NCBI GenBank assembly: GCA_039105265.1
Contig: JAPFFF010000008.1
Coordinates: forward strand, 3,782,001-3,846,000
Source of the DNA: Tritrichomonas musculus
Lineage: Eukaryota; Parabasalia; Tritrichomonadida; Tritrichomonadidae
Direction: 5' to 3'
Length of the DNA: 64,000 nucleotides
Shown: piece after piece, positions 38,799 through 49,796 of the stretch
Numbering within the stretch: position 1 is the stretch's first letter
Layout: each line of letters starts with the position of its first letter
The notes under the pieces: model-generated
Databases searched by the model: none
What the model was told of the DNA's origin: nothing
The model's input: only the letters and a program-made list of their open reading frames with translations
Made by a program: the position numbers and the translations under genes

Positions 38799-40610
38799 TT
38801 ATTCAAGCTTCCAAATGTAGATACCACCTTCTGCACCAACTGACACGATGATGGATTGGTCTGGAGAGTAGATTGCATTTTTAATGTTACCACAGTGGCC
38901 TTTTCCAACAGCAATTAATTCACCATCTTGGAAGTCCCAAACCTTAACAAGCTTGTCATCACCTGCTGTAACAAATTCTTTTCCATCTGGCGAAATGCAG
39001 ATTGAATTTGGTTGTGCATTTAATGAAGCTTCAAGTTCTCTGATAACATTTGCATTGAAACTATCCCAGAATACAACGCGCTTATCACTTGAAACTGTAA
39101 CAAGGATTCCTGTTTCTTGGTGGATATCTGCACCATTAAAGAAAGTCTGTGCCATAAATCGTTGTTTTCCGGTAAGTTTATCGGAATCCCACAAGATTAC
39201 GCTTCCATCATATGAAGAACTGACAAATTCAGTACCATCAGTTGAGAACTTAATTTGTGAAACTTTTTGATGATGCTCCTTTAATGTTTTCATTAATGTT
39301 CGACTACGTGCGCCAAGGTGCCAAACACATATATCACCTGTCATACCACCAGTGATCATTAAATTATCGCGTGAGCATATTGCTGTAACACCATTTAAGT
39401 GAGCTTCGTTAATAACCCACATTTCTTTACCACTTTCTGGTGTAAATCCTTTGATTCTTCCATCAATCCATCCTGTCAAAACAACTTTTCCATCTGCAGG
39501 AACGGAAATACAGAGGCACTCTGATCGAGGAATATCAACACGTAGCAATTCTTGATAAGTTCGGCTGTTCCAAACATGGAATCCACCACTTGAGCATGTA
39601 AGAAATAGGTCTGAACTCCTTGGCGGGAAGAAAACATCGTTGATAGCTGAACTATGTCCTTTTGATAAAACTCTTGGTCTGAAATTATCTGTATTAATTG
39701 CAACAATATCACTTTCGCTTGTGCCACACAAGATTTCATCATTTTTCTTTGGAACCATTGACGTAGATGTAACACTTCCGCTAAGTGTTGTTGAAGTTAA
39801 GACAGATAAATCTTTATCATCTAGAACAGCAACAACACCACAACCTGATCCAACAACAACATCACCCCATGGTGCAACTTCCAATGATGCAATTCCTTCA
39901 CCAAGCATTTTTCTTGGACCTGTGCACATAAGTTTCATCGTATTGTTTGCTATTTTGAGAACATCACCAGTTGTGGTACCGCAATAGGTGAAATTGTCGC
40001 GATCATCCATTTGAAGGCATGTAATAATTCTCTTAACTGCATCGAGCTTTGCGTTTTCGGCTGTAATTTTGACATTTTTTTCATCGATTGTCCAAAATCT
40101 TAAGTTAACATCACCTCCAGAAACAAGTGATGTATCACTTGTGCTTGAAAAACTGATTGCTTTACAATAGCCTGTTGAACCAATAGTTGCTTGTTGTCCA
40201 GTGAATCCTTTTCCATGAAAAACATCCCAAATAACAATTCGGTCATCACCACCAAGAGAAGCGAGATATTTATCTGTTTTTGAAAAAGTAAGGCATCTAA
40301 CGGAATCTTTATGCATTGTCCACTCGTAAAGCTTCTCAAGTTTTTCAAAATCCCATAATATGATGCAACTTTCTTGATCAATTGATGAATACTGACCTGA
40401 CGCTATAAATTTACCGGAACGTGAAACAGCAACGGCTGTAATTTCGCTTGTGTGACCTGAAAGAAATCTTTGTGTTGTTGGTTTTCCTTTAACCATTACT
40501 ACAAGAATTGATCCGAGCGGGTATATTATGTGACGGCCATCTGGGTGAGCAACAAGACCTTGTTGGACTTGGCCCGAGAAACCAATTGTAGAGCAAAGTT
40601 TCAAACTCAT
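38799..40610 (-). CDS. CFAP52: CFAP52 (WDR16), axonemal WD40 protein
   Basis: The 603-residue protein is a double WD40 propeller. The N-terminus IGFSGQVQQGLVAHPDG and HIIYPLGSILVV aligns with the CFAP52 start (IGFxGxVxxGLxxHPD, HLIYPLG). Later come IASGQYSS, CIILWDF and YCGTTTGDVLKI, all characteristic of this family. The length agrees with the animal protein (about 620). CFAP52 is a microtubule inner protein of ciliary doublets, consistent with a flagellated trichomonad. The start is the first ATG. It is convergent with the succinyl-CoA synthetase side, with the CMD pseudogene in between. Confidence 0.9.
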   Translation of the reverse strand: MSLKLCSTIGFSGQVQQGLVAHPDGRHIIYPLGSILVVMVKGKPTTQRFLSGHTSEITAVAVSRSGKFIASGQYSSIDQESCIILWDFEKLEKLYEWTMHKDSVRCLTFSKTDKYLASLGGDDRIVIWDVFHGKGFTGQQATIGSTGYCKAISFSSTSDTSLVSGGDVNLRFWTIDEKNVKITAENAKLDAVKRIITCLQMDDRDNFTYCGTTTGDVLKIANNTMKLMCTGPRKMLGEGIASLEVAPWGDVVVGSGCGVVAVLDDKDLSVLTSTTLSGSVTSTSMVPKKNDEILCGTSESDIVAINTDNFRPRVLSKGHSSAINDVFFPPRSSDLFLTCSSGGFHVWNSRTYQELLRVDIPRSECLCISVPADGKVVLTGWIDGRIKGFTPESGKEMWVINEAHLNGVTAICSRDNLMITGGMTGDICVWHLGARSRTLMKTLKEHHQKVSQIKFSTDGTEFVSSSYDGSVILWDSDKLTGKQRFMAQTFFNGADIHQETGILVTVSSDKRVVFWDSFNANVIRELEASLNAQPNSICISPDGKEFVTAGDDKLVKVWDFQDGELIAVGKGHCGNIKNAIYSPDQSIIVSVGAEGGIYIWKLE

Positions 40611-41163
40611 AACTTATTTTTATAGAATAAAAAAAAACGAGAATTAACGGTTTCTCCTTCATATTCTAAAAAGATAAAAAACCTACTCATATATTAAGAT
40701 TTTTTATATTTTGATTATTAAATTAAAAAAGAGCCTTCATTAACATTATAAAAACCACTTTGGAAATACATAATAAAATAAATTGGCTTTGAAAAATGAG
40801 ATTTTATTAATTGAAACAAAATATCAAAATATTTGTTAACAAAAAAAAAACATAACGGAAAATATATGATTCAATTTTTGAAAAACATCCAAAAATATTT
40901 TTAATCAAATATTTTGTTTTTTTTCATAGATCGAAAAGAATTTTTTAATACATATTGATAGTTTGATACAATGCTGTATTAAAAACTTCATTCTTAATTA
41001 TGTTTTCTAAAATATGTAAATATTATTAGTTAAACTTGTTTTATTGGTGGAATAAATATTATTATGAGATTTAATTGCTAAATGATAAGTTATTTTTCTT
41101 TTTTTACGATCACAAATTAAAATATTTGTATTTCAAATAATTTTATTTTGAAATAAAACATCA
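40611..41163. other. Divergent intergenic region
   Basis: About 0.55 kb between CFAP52 (minus) and the TBC gene (plus). A/T-rich, with several homopolymer runs. No RNA gene or frame was seen. Confidence 0.55.
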
Positions 41164-42150
41164 ATGGGAGAAGAAGAAGCTCAAGAATTTAGAAATCTTA
41201 TTCACTTAGATGAAGAGTTCGGGGAAATCAGTTTGGATGAACTAAAAAATTTTTTACTTAGTCCTTTTCCACAAGGGTATCCTGAATTAAGATTTTTTAA
41301 TTGGCAATTATCACTCAAAGTTCTTCCGCTAAAACGAGAATTGTGGGAAAAAACTTGGGAGAAAAGAGAAAGACAGTATTATGGACTTATTGAAAGGATG
41401 TTTAGAGATTCTCCAGATTTTTTACAAGATGGTTTAAGGGGAGGCCGTGTAATTGAATCAGCAGATGTCTTGTCCAAAATACACGGTGATGTGAAACGGC
41501 TTCAAGGTACATTACCGCATATATACCAAGTTGTTAATAATCCTGAAGAACATGATATTCATATTCATCGATTAGATCGACTTATTTATGTGTTCTCGCT
41601 TGTAAATTCTCATTGCCCTTATACACAAGGATTGCACGAACTTGCAGGCGTTTTATATTACACAGCACTCGCAGGAACTCGGAAGTTATCAATGACAGAT
41701 GATCGTGCAGAATCAATAGCATTTTTCCTTTTATTTAACTTAATTGTTGGTGCAAAACTTTATGATTATTATGCAAATGTAGAAGACGAGAATAAAATTA
41801 AAGAAAAATTAAGCCCTATCCAAAAAGTTATAGAAAAAAACAACCGCGAATTTGCGAATTTTTTCTTTGATGAAATGAAAATATATCCATCTTATTTCGG
41901 CGTTAATTGGGTTTCATTACTTTTTGCCCAAAAACTTCAATTTTCAAACTTACTGCTTTTATGGGATCATCTTCTTGTTTTTTATGACAAAATCTTTGAA
42001 TTTGTTCTTATGATATCTGCTGCATCGATTCTAATAAAGAGAAAAAAATTTGAAACGCTTTCATTTAATGATCTATTAAATGAACTTCAAAATAACAAAG
42101 AAATGAAAGTGACATCTGTATTAAGGCTTGCACGTAGCTTATGGGAATAA
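41164..42150 (+). CDS. TBC-domain Rab GTPase-activating protein
   Basis: This compact 328-residue protein is essentially one TBC domain. Both catalytic fingers are present: Ile106-x-x-Asp109-x-x-Arg112 in KIHGDVKRL (arginine finger) and Tyr153-x-Gln155 in PYTQGLHEL (glutamine finger). It should therefore stimulate GTP hydrolysis by a Rab. A typical N-terminal pattern, with a GYPELR-like entry and a Trp-rich LP-x-x-R-x-x-W helix, precedes it. The layout resembles the TBC1D5/TBC1D13-like small members, but I would not choose a subfamily. Acts on membranes in vesicle trafficking. The ATG at 41164 is the first. Confidence 0.88.
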   Translation: MGEEEAQEFRNLIHLDEEFGEISLDELKNFLLSPFPQGYPELRFFNWQLSLKVLPLKRELWEKTWEKRERQYYGLIERMFRDSPDFLQDGLRGGRVIESADVLSKIHGDVKRLQGTLPHIYQVVNNPEEHDIHIHRLDRLIYVFSLVNSHCPYTQGLHELAGVLYYTALAGTRKLSMTDDRAESIAFFLLFNLIVGAKLYDYYANVEDENKIKEKLSPIQKVIEKNNREFANFFFDEMKIYPSYFGVNWVSLLFAQKLQFSNLLLLWDHLLVFYDKIFEFVLMISAASILIKRKKFETLSFNDLLNELQNNKEMKVTSVLRLARSLWE

Positions 42151-42510
42151 TTTCATCCAATCAAATGATAAAAAAGGTGATGATCATTGATTATCAAATG
42201 TATGTGCATAGATTTAATTTCTTAATTCTTTCATGTTAAACTTATTTGCGTCTATCGATTTTTTTTTTTTTATTTTATATAATTTTTGCAATTTTTAAAT
42301 TATCATTTATTTAATTCAAAGAATAAGCCAAATAAAAGCTGCTAGTAGTTTAGGCTTTTTTTTTGTTATTGGAAAAATGATCATTTTGAAGATGAACTAA
42401 TGATCATACATTACATTCATTTATCTGAAAAGAATACAAAATATTTGAAAAGTCCCAATGAAAATATTCCATTGATATTGAAAATTGAATACAAAATAAA
42501 AAGTCTCCAA
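42151..42510. other. Intergenic region
   Basis: About 0.36 kb between two plus-strand genes. The WDR83 frame is open upstream from 42400, but I treat that part as non-coding because it lacks homology. No other feature seen. Confidence 0.5.
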
Positions 42511-43419
42511 ATGTCTAAAGTGGAGTTATCATTAAAATTTGAAGGACATGAAAAGCCTGTAACAAATTTAAAATATAGTAAAGATTATCGTTATCTTATT
42601 TCTTCAAGCGAAGATACAACAATTCGAATATGGTCATTAAAAAACGGAAAAGAAGTTTCTAAATTTGAAGGTCATCTTGGAAGCGTCAATTCTATTGCTT
42701 CAAATTCATCTGATACAAAATTAATTAGTGGCGGCTCTGATTACTCAATATGCTGGTGGGATATTCAAAGAGGAAGCCTTATTAAAAAAATTAGACCACA
42801 TTCTGCAGATGTAAATTCGGTATGCTTCAATGATGATGCCTCAATTGCAATTTCTGGGAGTGTAGATACAACAGCTAAAATATGGGATTGTAGATCAAAC
42901 GGAAGTATGCCTGTTCAAATTCTAGCAGAAGCCAAGGACTCAATAACATGCGTTAAAACAGGCAGGTATGAAATTTTTACTACATCAGTTGATGGAAAGA
43001 TTCGTATATACGATATCAGAAAAGGCTGCCTTACAATTGATAAAGTAGCCGAATCACTCATTGATGTAGAACTATCTAAAGATACTCAAACAATGCTATT
43101 AACGACACTTGACTCTAAAATTATTTTGGCTGTTAAAAATGATGGCGATGTTTTACAGACATATACTGGCTATTCATGCCAAAAGTACATGATTAAACCA
43201 AGATTTGCTGCGAATGAAGGAGCAGTCGTTTCAGGCTCAGATTCAGGGGAAGTTTTTATGTGGGACGCTATTGAAGGAAACGTACAAGATAGATTTTCTT
43301 TTGGAAACGGTCCAATACTTGATGTAGAGGTTCAGAATCCATTCACTTCAATTGCTGTTGGATCAACAAATGGCGACATTGGAATATTTCAGAAAGCTCA
43401 ATCAGCATCAAAATCTTAA
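42511..43419 (+). CDS. WDR83/MORG1 WD40 protein
   Basis: From the ATG at 42511 the product is 302 residues, close to the human 315. It has about seven WD40 blades and the WDR83-specific order: GHLGSVNSIA then ISGGSDYSICWWDIQRG, HSADVNSVCFNDDASIAISG with DTTAKIWDCRS, then TTSVDGKIRIYDIRKG, YTGYSCQKYMIKPRF (the distinct loop between blades 5 and 6) and SGSDSGEVFMWDAIEG. WDR83 is a scaffold for MAP-kinase modules and is also found in spliceosomal C complexes (family knowledge). The longer frame from 42400 adds 37 residues without family similarity, so I use the internal ATG. Confidence 0.85.
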   Translation: MSKVELSLKFEGHEKPVTNLKYSKDYRYLISSSEDTTIRIWSLKNGKEVSKFEGHLGSVNSIASNSSDTKLISGGSDYSICWWDIQRGSLIKKIRPHSADVNSVCFNDDASIAISGSVDTTAKIWDCRSNGSMPVQILAEAKDSITCVKTGRYEIFTTSVDGKIRIYDIRKGCLTIDKVAESLIDVELSKDTQTMLLTTLDSKIILAVKNDGDVLQTYTGYSCQKYMIKPRFAANEGAVVSGSDSGEVFMWDAIEGNVQDRFSFGNGPILDVEVQNPFTSIAVGSTNGDIGIFQKAQSASKS

Positions 43420-43679
43420 AAATTCTAATTTATTTCACAAAATTACCCAAAACTTCAAGAATAATCAAATTTATCAGGTAACCCCAAATTTGCTTGCTAA
43501 TTTATTTATTTTTATTGAATAATTATGTTTGAAATTCGAGCTCGAATTTGTCTAACTAGCATTACAATTACCATTTATAATTGCATTATTCTCATAGCGC
43601 TATGATTTTAATTAACATTACAATTACCATTTTATACATAAATAAAACCATAAATATTTCTAATATAAATAAATAAAAT

Positions 43680-46145
43680 TTAAAAAACATCAGCACCATA
43701 TCCAGATTCGCTATCAGAATAACCATTATTACCGCCAGGAGGATAATCAATATTACCATTATCTGTTTGACTTTCATCATCTTGACTGTCAGCATTTGCA
43801 TATTCAACTTTATATATTGGATCGGAATAATCATTTTGTGCATCTGGATTCAATAAATGATCATACTGTCTTTTTAATTGATGATATCGAATCAATTTCC
43901 TTATTCTTTCTTTAACTTGAGGGCATAACTCCATGAAGCTTTGATTACTTGTTTGAACATAAAACATATTTTCATATAATTGTTGCATATTTGTATTGTT
44001 ATCTTCATATTCACTCTTAATTTTATCTCTTGAAAAAATTGCATCAGATAATTCTTCTATTTCTTGATTAAGTTTTTCATTTTTATCATTGTTACTATCA
44101 TTATGTTTTGTTATATCGTTATTATTATCAACATTGGTGATTTTCATTGATTTATTAAGTTGCGCTTTGAATCCATTTTGTGAAGTTAATGCGCTTTGTA
44201 TTTGATCCAATATTTCTTTGACCCAATCAATCATTTGACGATTTTGATTTCGTTGGTCTTCTATTTCTTGGGATTCAGATTTTGTTTCATTTTCCGATTT
44301 AGAAAGACGATCTATTTCAATTTTGTTAATTTGTATTTGTTGTGTAATTGGCAATGATCTGATTTCAGAATTTGTATTTGATTGATAAAAGCTCAATTTA
44401 GTAACAGCTTCTTTTAACTTATTTAAACTATCATCATCTAAACTTTGCGTATTTTGCTTTAATAAGCTGGCTTCTTTTTCAAGCTCTTCAATTTGCAAAT
44501 CTAATTCTTTTGACCAATTGCTCATATACTGTTGATCAAACTCAGATCTTTTGAACATTATTTTAATGTTATTTTGTTCTGCACTTTCCAAATCATCAAT
44601 AAGATCTTCTCCAACACTCTTTTTCCATGAATCACGCCAATCATTGATACTTTTTTGAGTATCAGCTATTTTTGTTTTAATAGTTTCTGTTTCTTCCTGA
44701 AGGCTATCGTTGTCAACCTTGATTTCCATTGCTCCATTCGAATTTGCATTTAATGTATTTAGATTATCTTCTGCTGTCAACTTGACTAGGCAAGCATGAA
44801 GATTTTGAGCTCTTTTGAGTTCCTCATCAATTTGCATTTGCCAATCTTCAATTTCATGAATTTTATGATTTAATTGTAATCGCTCATGCTCATTAGCTTC
44901 GATTTCTTTTAATCTTTGTCTAAAATCAAGATTATTTTTCCTTTCGATAGCTAGATATTTCTCTTTTTGCTCATAAGATTCACATCCTGGAATTCCACTT
45001 TTCCGAATCTTATCAGCCAATTTTCGCTTATAGCTATCTCTTTCAATTGAGTTGGCTTCTGTTATTTCGTCTAATTGGGCTTGATAATTTGCAATGCTTT
45101 TCTGTATTCGGTTTATTTTAATGTTAAGTGAATTAATCTCATGGTTAAGATTAAGAGATTGGCTTTTGGCAACTCCAATTTTTTTATCATAATCATTTAG
45201 TTGCTTTGATACAAGACTCATTGATGAAAGTCGAGAAGTTCTTGATATTCGAGATTTATTATCAAAAGCACCAACAGATTTTGGTCGCTTCTTTTTACTT
45301 GAAACTGTAGATAAGGCTTGCTCATCTTTTCTGTTTAAATTTTGTTCGGCCCGAGGCTTGACTTGAATTAGCGCTTGAAGTTGCTTTTCGGTTTTTTGAA
45401 TATTTCGATTGAGAATCTGAAGAGACTTTTCTTTTTTTTCAACTTTGTTAAATTCTAATAAGACACGTGCAATAGATTGATTAAAGTCGGTTGTTGGAGC
45501 CATAAATTGCAAGTTATTAAGATCAGTTTTAATTATCGAAACTTGCTTATATAGTTCTTTTTGATCATACGATTCATTACTTTTGTTTTGTATTAGATCA
45601 TTGAGCTTATTTTGTATATTCTGAATGTTATTTAGTAATTCTTCAATTACTGAATTTGCTTGCTTAAATTGTGATTTGGTAGGAATCTTTTCAAGGCTTT
45701 CTTTAGATTTTTGGAGTTCTTTTGACGCGGTTTCATAACTGCATGGACGACCAGAATTTAGTTTTTCAATTGCTTGAGTTTTAAGGTTGTCCCAAGATTT
45801 AAAAAATGAGTCTTTTTGCTCAGGATTGGCAGATAAGAATCGAGGGAAATGAGATATACAATCTCTTAACTCTTTCATAAGAACGTTTAAATCAGTAATA
45901 TCAGAATTTGTCATTTGAAGATTTTTTAAAACATGTTCAAACTCATCAAGAACTCGCTGGACTGCAGGGATATCTGTCTGTGATTTTGGTTCTTGATCTT
46001 TTTTCGAGTTGATTGAAACCATTCTCAATTGCTGCTTGTATGATGGATTTGACTTTTGTCCATACAATATAGATTTTTTTGACTTGGAAGGCAAAGATTT
46101 ACTTCTTTGCCGAAGAGCATGAGAGAAAGCATTTCGAGGAGGCAT
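43680..46145 (-). CDS. Coiled-coil protein, function unknown
   Basis: The 821-residue protein has a basic N-terminus (RQRSKSLPSKSKKS, typical of microtubule or nucleic-acid binding but not specific). Long Lys/Glu/Gln coiled-coil segments run from about 60 to 770, broken by an SRISRTSRLSSMS basic-serine patch near residue 300. The tail is acidic and Gly/Asp-rich, ending SGYGADVF. No motor, GRIP or calponin domain was found. It could be a flagellar, basal-body or Golgi coiled coil. The frame is continuous and long, so the gene itself is secure. Confidence 0.65.
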   Translation of the reverse strand: MPPRNAFSHALRQRSKSLPSKSKKSILYGQKSNPSYKQQLRMVSINSKKDQEPKSQTDIPAVQRVLDEFEHVLKNLQMTNSDITDLNVLMKELRDCISHFPRFLSANPEQKDSFFKSWDNLKTQAIEKLNSGRPCSYETASKELQKSKESLEKIPTKSQFKQANSVIEELLNNIQNIQNKLNDLIQNKSNESYDQKELYKQVSIIKTDLNNLQFMAPTTDFNQSIARVLLEFNKVEKKEKSLQILNRNIQKTEKQLQALIQVKPRAEQNLNRKDEQALSTVSSKKKRPKSVGAFDNKSRISRTSRLSSMSLVSKQLNDYDKKIGVAKSQSLNLNHEINSLNIKINRIQKSIANYQAQLDEITEANSIERDSYKRKLADKIRKSGIPGCESYEQKEKYLAIERKNNLDFRQRLKEIEANEHERLQLNHKIHEIEDWQMQIDEELKRAQNLHACLVKLTAEDNLNTLNANSNGAMEIKVDNDSLQEETETIKTKIADTQKSINDWRDSWKKSVGEDLIDDLESAEQNNIKIMFKRSEFDQQYMSNWSKELDLQIEELEKEASLLKQNTQSLDDDSLNKLKEAVTKLSFYQSNTNSEIRSLPITQQIQINKIEIDRLSKSENETKSESQEIEDQRNQNRQMIDWVKEILDQIQSALTSQNGFKAQLNKSMKITNVDNNNDITKHNDSNNDKNEKLNQEIEELSDAIFSRDKIKSEYEDNNTNMQQLYENMFYVQTSNQSFMELCPQVKERIRKLIRYHQLKRQYDHLLNPDAQNDYSDPIYKVEYANADSQDDESQTDNGNIDYPPGGNNGYSDSESGYGADVF

Positions 46146-46588
46146 TAATTTGGTTTTTTTAGTAAACTATTTAAAAAAAAATTCAATCATATTCAAAATA
46201 AAAACATTTTTATTCCATTCTTCAGAAAGTTTTTTTAAAGGAAAATTACTATATTAATATCAGTTCATTTAAAATCAAAAAGTGTTATGAATATAATGAT
46301 AATATATATGAATTGAATCGGATTTATATTCTTATAAAAAAACATCAATACTGAAAATATTTTACATAACTCTTAGGTTTTTTCCCCTTTCCATTTTTTC
46401 CATTTCAGATAAACATTACTCATTTTACATGAGAAAATTAAACGAATTTTAAAATATTGAATATGTCCTCAATTTCTATAAAATTTGATAATAAAACGGT
46501 TTAATCAGGAAAAGATATTTTTTAGTTATCTTCAGCAATTTAAATAATAAATAAATTAATAATAAATAATGATGCTGAATAGGAATAT
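46146..46588. other. Intergenic region
   Basis: About 0.44 kb between two minus-strand genes. A/T-rich, with no frame or RNA supported. It should include the promoter of the coiled-coil gene. Confidence 0.55.
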
Positions 46589-47350
46589 TTATTTCTTTTT
46601 CTCTAATTTCTTTTCTGCATTTCGAATTGCTAAATATTGTGTAAAAACAGTTATAAAGCTTTCACCAATTGAGAAGAAGCACCAAATTGAAGACCTTTCT
46701 CCATCTCTGACTGGGAAGAATGCTGCAAGAAGGGGACCAGTAATAAAGAGGATTATTGATCCCATTGTCAAGCCCATTAAAGCTGGTGCAACAAACATGT
46801 TAAGAAAGTGGAGGTTGATGCCTGGGAATGGATATAATGGCTTAAGCATTTTGAAGTCCCATTTGACGTGATAAAGACCAGTGGTCGAGCATGTTCTTGG
46901 TCCGCAAACGCCTTCTATGCTGGCATCACACATTCCAAACCATGGCTGCTTTTCATAAACAACTGGGATAATAAGACGAAGAGTCATGAGAACACCTGCA
47001 ACAAAGCTATAGCGAATAATAAAAGTCCAAGTATCATTTCTTGTTTTTTCTCTGTTAACATTTCGACGATCTAAAGCCGAAAAAGCGACATTTGAGAAAA
47101 ATGGCTGGAATGTAATATGAATCCATCCAAGAGCTGTCCATATTTGGTTATGGATATTATCGCACCTATCTATGAAGAGATATTCGACAAATTGGAGGAA
47201 TTCCATAAAAGCAAACCAAAAGAAGCATGCGGAAATCCTAACTCTCCTCCACTTGTCTGTGTTCCACATTCCTTGTCCAGAATATACCCATGCCCCGAAT
47301 ATGCATCCGAGGATGGAAAATGCTAAGGTCATTTCCTTGTTGAAACACAT
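46589..47350 (-). CDS. Seven-helix membrane protein, DUF5765-like
   Basis: The 253-residue protein begins MCFNKEMTLAF and has about seven hydrophobic helices. It matches the DUF5765-type pattern as I recall it: an N-terminal Met-Cys, a second helix FMEFLQFVEYLFIDRC, then LGWIHITFQPFFSN. Later helices hold the Cys-rich loop CGPRTC and NMFVAPALMGLTM. The family is found in bacteria and scattered protists and its function is unknown. It is probably in the ER or plasma membrane. The C-terminus is lysine-rich (EKKLEKKK), a possible KKxx-like retrieval context. Start is the first ATG. Confidence 0.65.
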   Translation of the reverse strand: MCFNKEMTLAFSILGCIFGAWVYSGQGMWNTDKWRRVRISACFFWFAFMEFLQFVEYLFIDRCDNIHNQIWTALGWIHITFQPFFSNVAFSALDRRNVNREKTRNDTWTFIIRYSFVAGVLMTLRLIIPVVYEKQPWFGMCDASIEGVCGPRTCSTTGLYHVKWDFKMLKPLYPFPGINLHFLNMFVAPALMGLTMGSIILFITGPLLAAFFPVRDGERSSIWCFFSIGESFITVFTQYLAIRNAEKKLEKKK

Positions 47351-48116
47351 TTGACTTGAATAAACTTTTTTAAATTCGAGTAATAATACGAAATATAATA
47401 ATATAACAAAATATCTTTATAAAAATAATTGAATAATAATATTTTTTAAAAATTATATGCTGTATTTTATATCAATTTTAAATTTAAAAAAAAATTAAAA
47501 ATATACTCAGGGATTATGAGATAACGCATATCAGAGTTAGATTACGAACATTCAAAAAGTTGATTGTAACATCTGAATTTTTTGAAGAGAAAAACGGAAA
47601 ATATAGATTCAACCAAACAAATTCAATTGTTTACGAATTTAAAACAATTGTTATTATATCATTGTTAGAAGCTAAGAAATCATTACAAAAAAAACAAAAA
47701 ATATTTTTTGCAATAGATTCTTAATTTATAAATCTAAAAATGAAAGAAAAAAAGAATTGAAAATTATTTCAAAATCAAATCAATTTCAATTAGTAAATAT
47801 TTTCTAACCGTAAAGAGTTGATATTACTTTTTCTTTATTCTCTTATTTGATAAATTTTTTTGGTATGATTCAAAAATTAAATTTCGGGAAAAAGTGTTTA
47901 TTATTCTCAATTTTTTCATTAAAGTTCAGAATATTTTTCTGATAAAAATATAATAACGAGATTTTATACCCAAATAAAAGCTTTGAAATTTTATATCTTT
48001 TTCAATTATTTATTTTAAAATTGAAGGGAAAAGTTATGTGACACTCAATTTTTCATACCTCTTTATGAATAATCTATAATTCAATAATATTCGTTAATTT
48101 AAAATCTGTTTTTTCT
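47351..48116. other. Divergent intergenic region
   Basis: About 0.77 kb between the DUF5765-like gene (minus) and the repeat protein gene (plus). Very A/T-rich. No coding frame or RNA gene seen. Confidence 0.55.
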
Positions 48117-49124
48117 ATGTCAAATGTAGACGATAATAAAGAAGAAGATAATATAGAAGGAGATAATATAGAAGAAGACAATATAAAAGAAGACAATATA
48201 AAAGAAGACAATATAGAAGAAGATAATATAGAAGAAGATAATATAAAAGAAGACAATATAAATGAAGATAATATAGAAGAAGACAATATAGAGGAAGACA
48301 ATATAAAAGAAGACAATATAAAAGAAGATAATATAGAAGATGACAATATAGAGGAAGACAATATAGAAGAAGATAACAAAAAAAGTAATGAAAATTCCAT
48401 CTCCGAAAAATTATCATCGATTGACAATAATTCCTCGCTGGCAAAAGAAATTTCAAATGAATTATTAAGCAATTTAAACGATAATGATTGTCCCAACGAA
48501 GAGCAGCCGAGTCTTATGCAGGAAGAAAAGGTAATTAATGAAGTCAATTCCATAAAATTGGAAAGTGATGAGAGCAAAAATAATAATAGCAATGATTTCC
48601 GACAAAATTTGAATGAAGAAGCAATAAGAAATATTCAAAAAAGATGCAACTCAGCAAAAAATCGAAACTCATTGCATTCAAAAAATCAAATTATTTTTTG
48701 TAATCTTCCTCCATCTGCCAAAGTTTCAAAATCAGTCACAAGACCTCAAACTTCGACTATGGTAACTTTTTCAAAGTCATTGCGCTCGCCTTCATTGTAT
48801 GATCCTAATATTTTATATTATAGAGATCGCGAAGTTATTGAAGAAAAGCAAAAAAAGAAATTTGATTCAATGATTCATAACAAATATTATACTAACTCAA
48901 TATATTCACCTTACAAATGCGACCTTTGCAGTCTTCGTAAGAAATCAATAAAAAAGACGAAATTAAATTTAAAAAAAAGAGAATTATGCGATCGACGAGA
49001 GAGATTTATAAGTACAAAGCAATATCTAAAAGCAGCAAAGGAAGCAATTGATCATGACAAGAAACTTGTTAAAAAAGACTACTTTCCATTTGATAATAAA
49101 AGTTTACGAATATTGGATGTATAA
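48117..49124 (+). CDS. Hypothetical protein with acidic pentapeptide repeats
   Basis: Residues about 6-85 of this 335-residue protein are tandem five-residue units of the form E-E-D-N-I (K, G, N or D variants at positions 1-2). They derive from a 15-base DNA repeat at about 48135-48375. The strand assignment holds because the antisense frame of the repeat is only a mirror artefact. After the repeat comes an Asn/Ser-rich region and then a basic C-terminal part with paired cysteines (KCDLCSLRKKS) and many Arg/Lys, perhaps binding nucleic acid or tubulin. I recognise no family. The ATG at 48117 starts immediately before the repeats. Confidence 0.65.
   Translation: MSNVDDNKEEDNIEGDNIEEDNIKEDNIKEDNIEEDNIEEDNIKEDNINEDNIEEDNIEEDNIKEDNIKEDNIEDDNIEEDNIEEDNKKSNENSISEKLSSIDNNSSLAKEISNELLSNLNDNDCPNEEQPSLMQEEKVINEVNSIKLESDESKNNNSNDFRQNLNEEAIRNIQKRCNSAKNRNSLHSKNQIIFCNLPPSAKVSKSVTRPQTSTMVTFSKSLRSPSLYDPNILYYRDREVIEEKQKKKFDSMIHNKYYTNSIYSPYKCDLCSLRKKSIKKTKLNLKKRELCDRRERFISTKQYLKAAKEAIDHDKKLVKKDYFPFDNKSLRILDV
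48135..48375 (+). repeat. 15-bp coding minisatellite (GAAGAAGATAATATA-like units)
   Basis: About 15 head-to-tail units of 15 bases, encoding the acidic pentapeptides of the surrounding gene. Units differ at a few positions and keep the reading frame. Copy number is likely to vary between strains, which is inference from the repeat type. Confidence 0.85.
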
Positions 49125-49796
49125 TATATTCAAGTATTCACATGGCAATTGTAATTAAGTTTAATGACAATTATCTCCCTCTCTTTAATATTATTAAATA
49201 ATTTTATCATTATTCTCATATCTAAATGCGTATTGTTAAACTCATTATTTCCTTGATATGATTTTACTTCTCTTTTTTCTATCAAAATACTTTTTAATGC
49301 CAGGGCAAGATAAAATGGGAAAGATAACAGATCCAGGATATTATGGAAAAATGAATTTATACAACTGAAAATTTGTATTTGCCTAAAGAAAAAATCAAAA
49401 AAATCAATAAAAATACTTTTTTCTCATAATATATATAATTTTGACAAAATTAAAGCTTGTAATAAATATAGTAATATAATATAATTTTATATAATATTCA
49501 TTTTGTTTTCATGCGTTGCGCATATGTCGAGATAGCTGTTTTTCAACGGATGATTTAAATTAAATTTTTAGACATCAATATCTAGCATCTGGACTTAAAA
49601 GTAGATATATATAAATATTTAAATATTATAAAATAATATTCAATAAGTATATTATATATTTATTTTTTTATTTCAAAAGATATATTAATATTAATAATTC
49701 GAAATTTAAGTGAAGTCAACGTCCGCACCTCTCAAAATAAATAAAAAACATTATGATATTTATTAAAGTATTTAAGTTTTTTTGATTTTTCAAGAA
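49125..49796. other. Intergenic region upstream of tRNA-Ala
   Basis: About 0.67 kb of A/T-rich DNA between the repeat-protein gene and tRNA-Ala. No frame supported. Confidence 0.6.

Noticed and set aside
48074-48592. Minus-strand frame of S-S-I-L repeats
   Set aside because: Antisense image of the pentapeptide repeat in the plus-strand gene.
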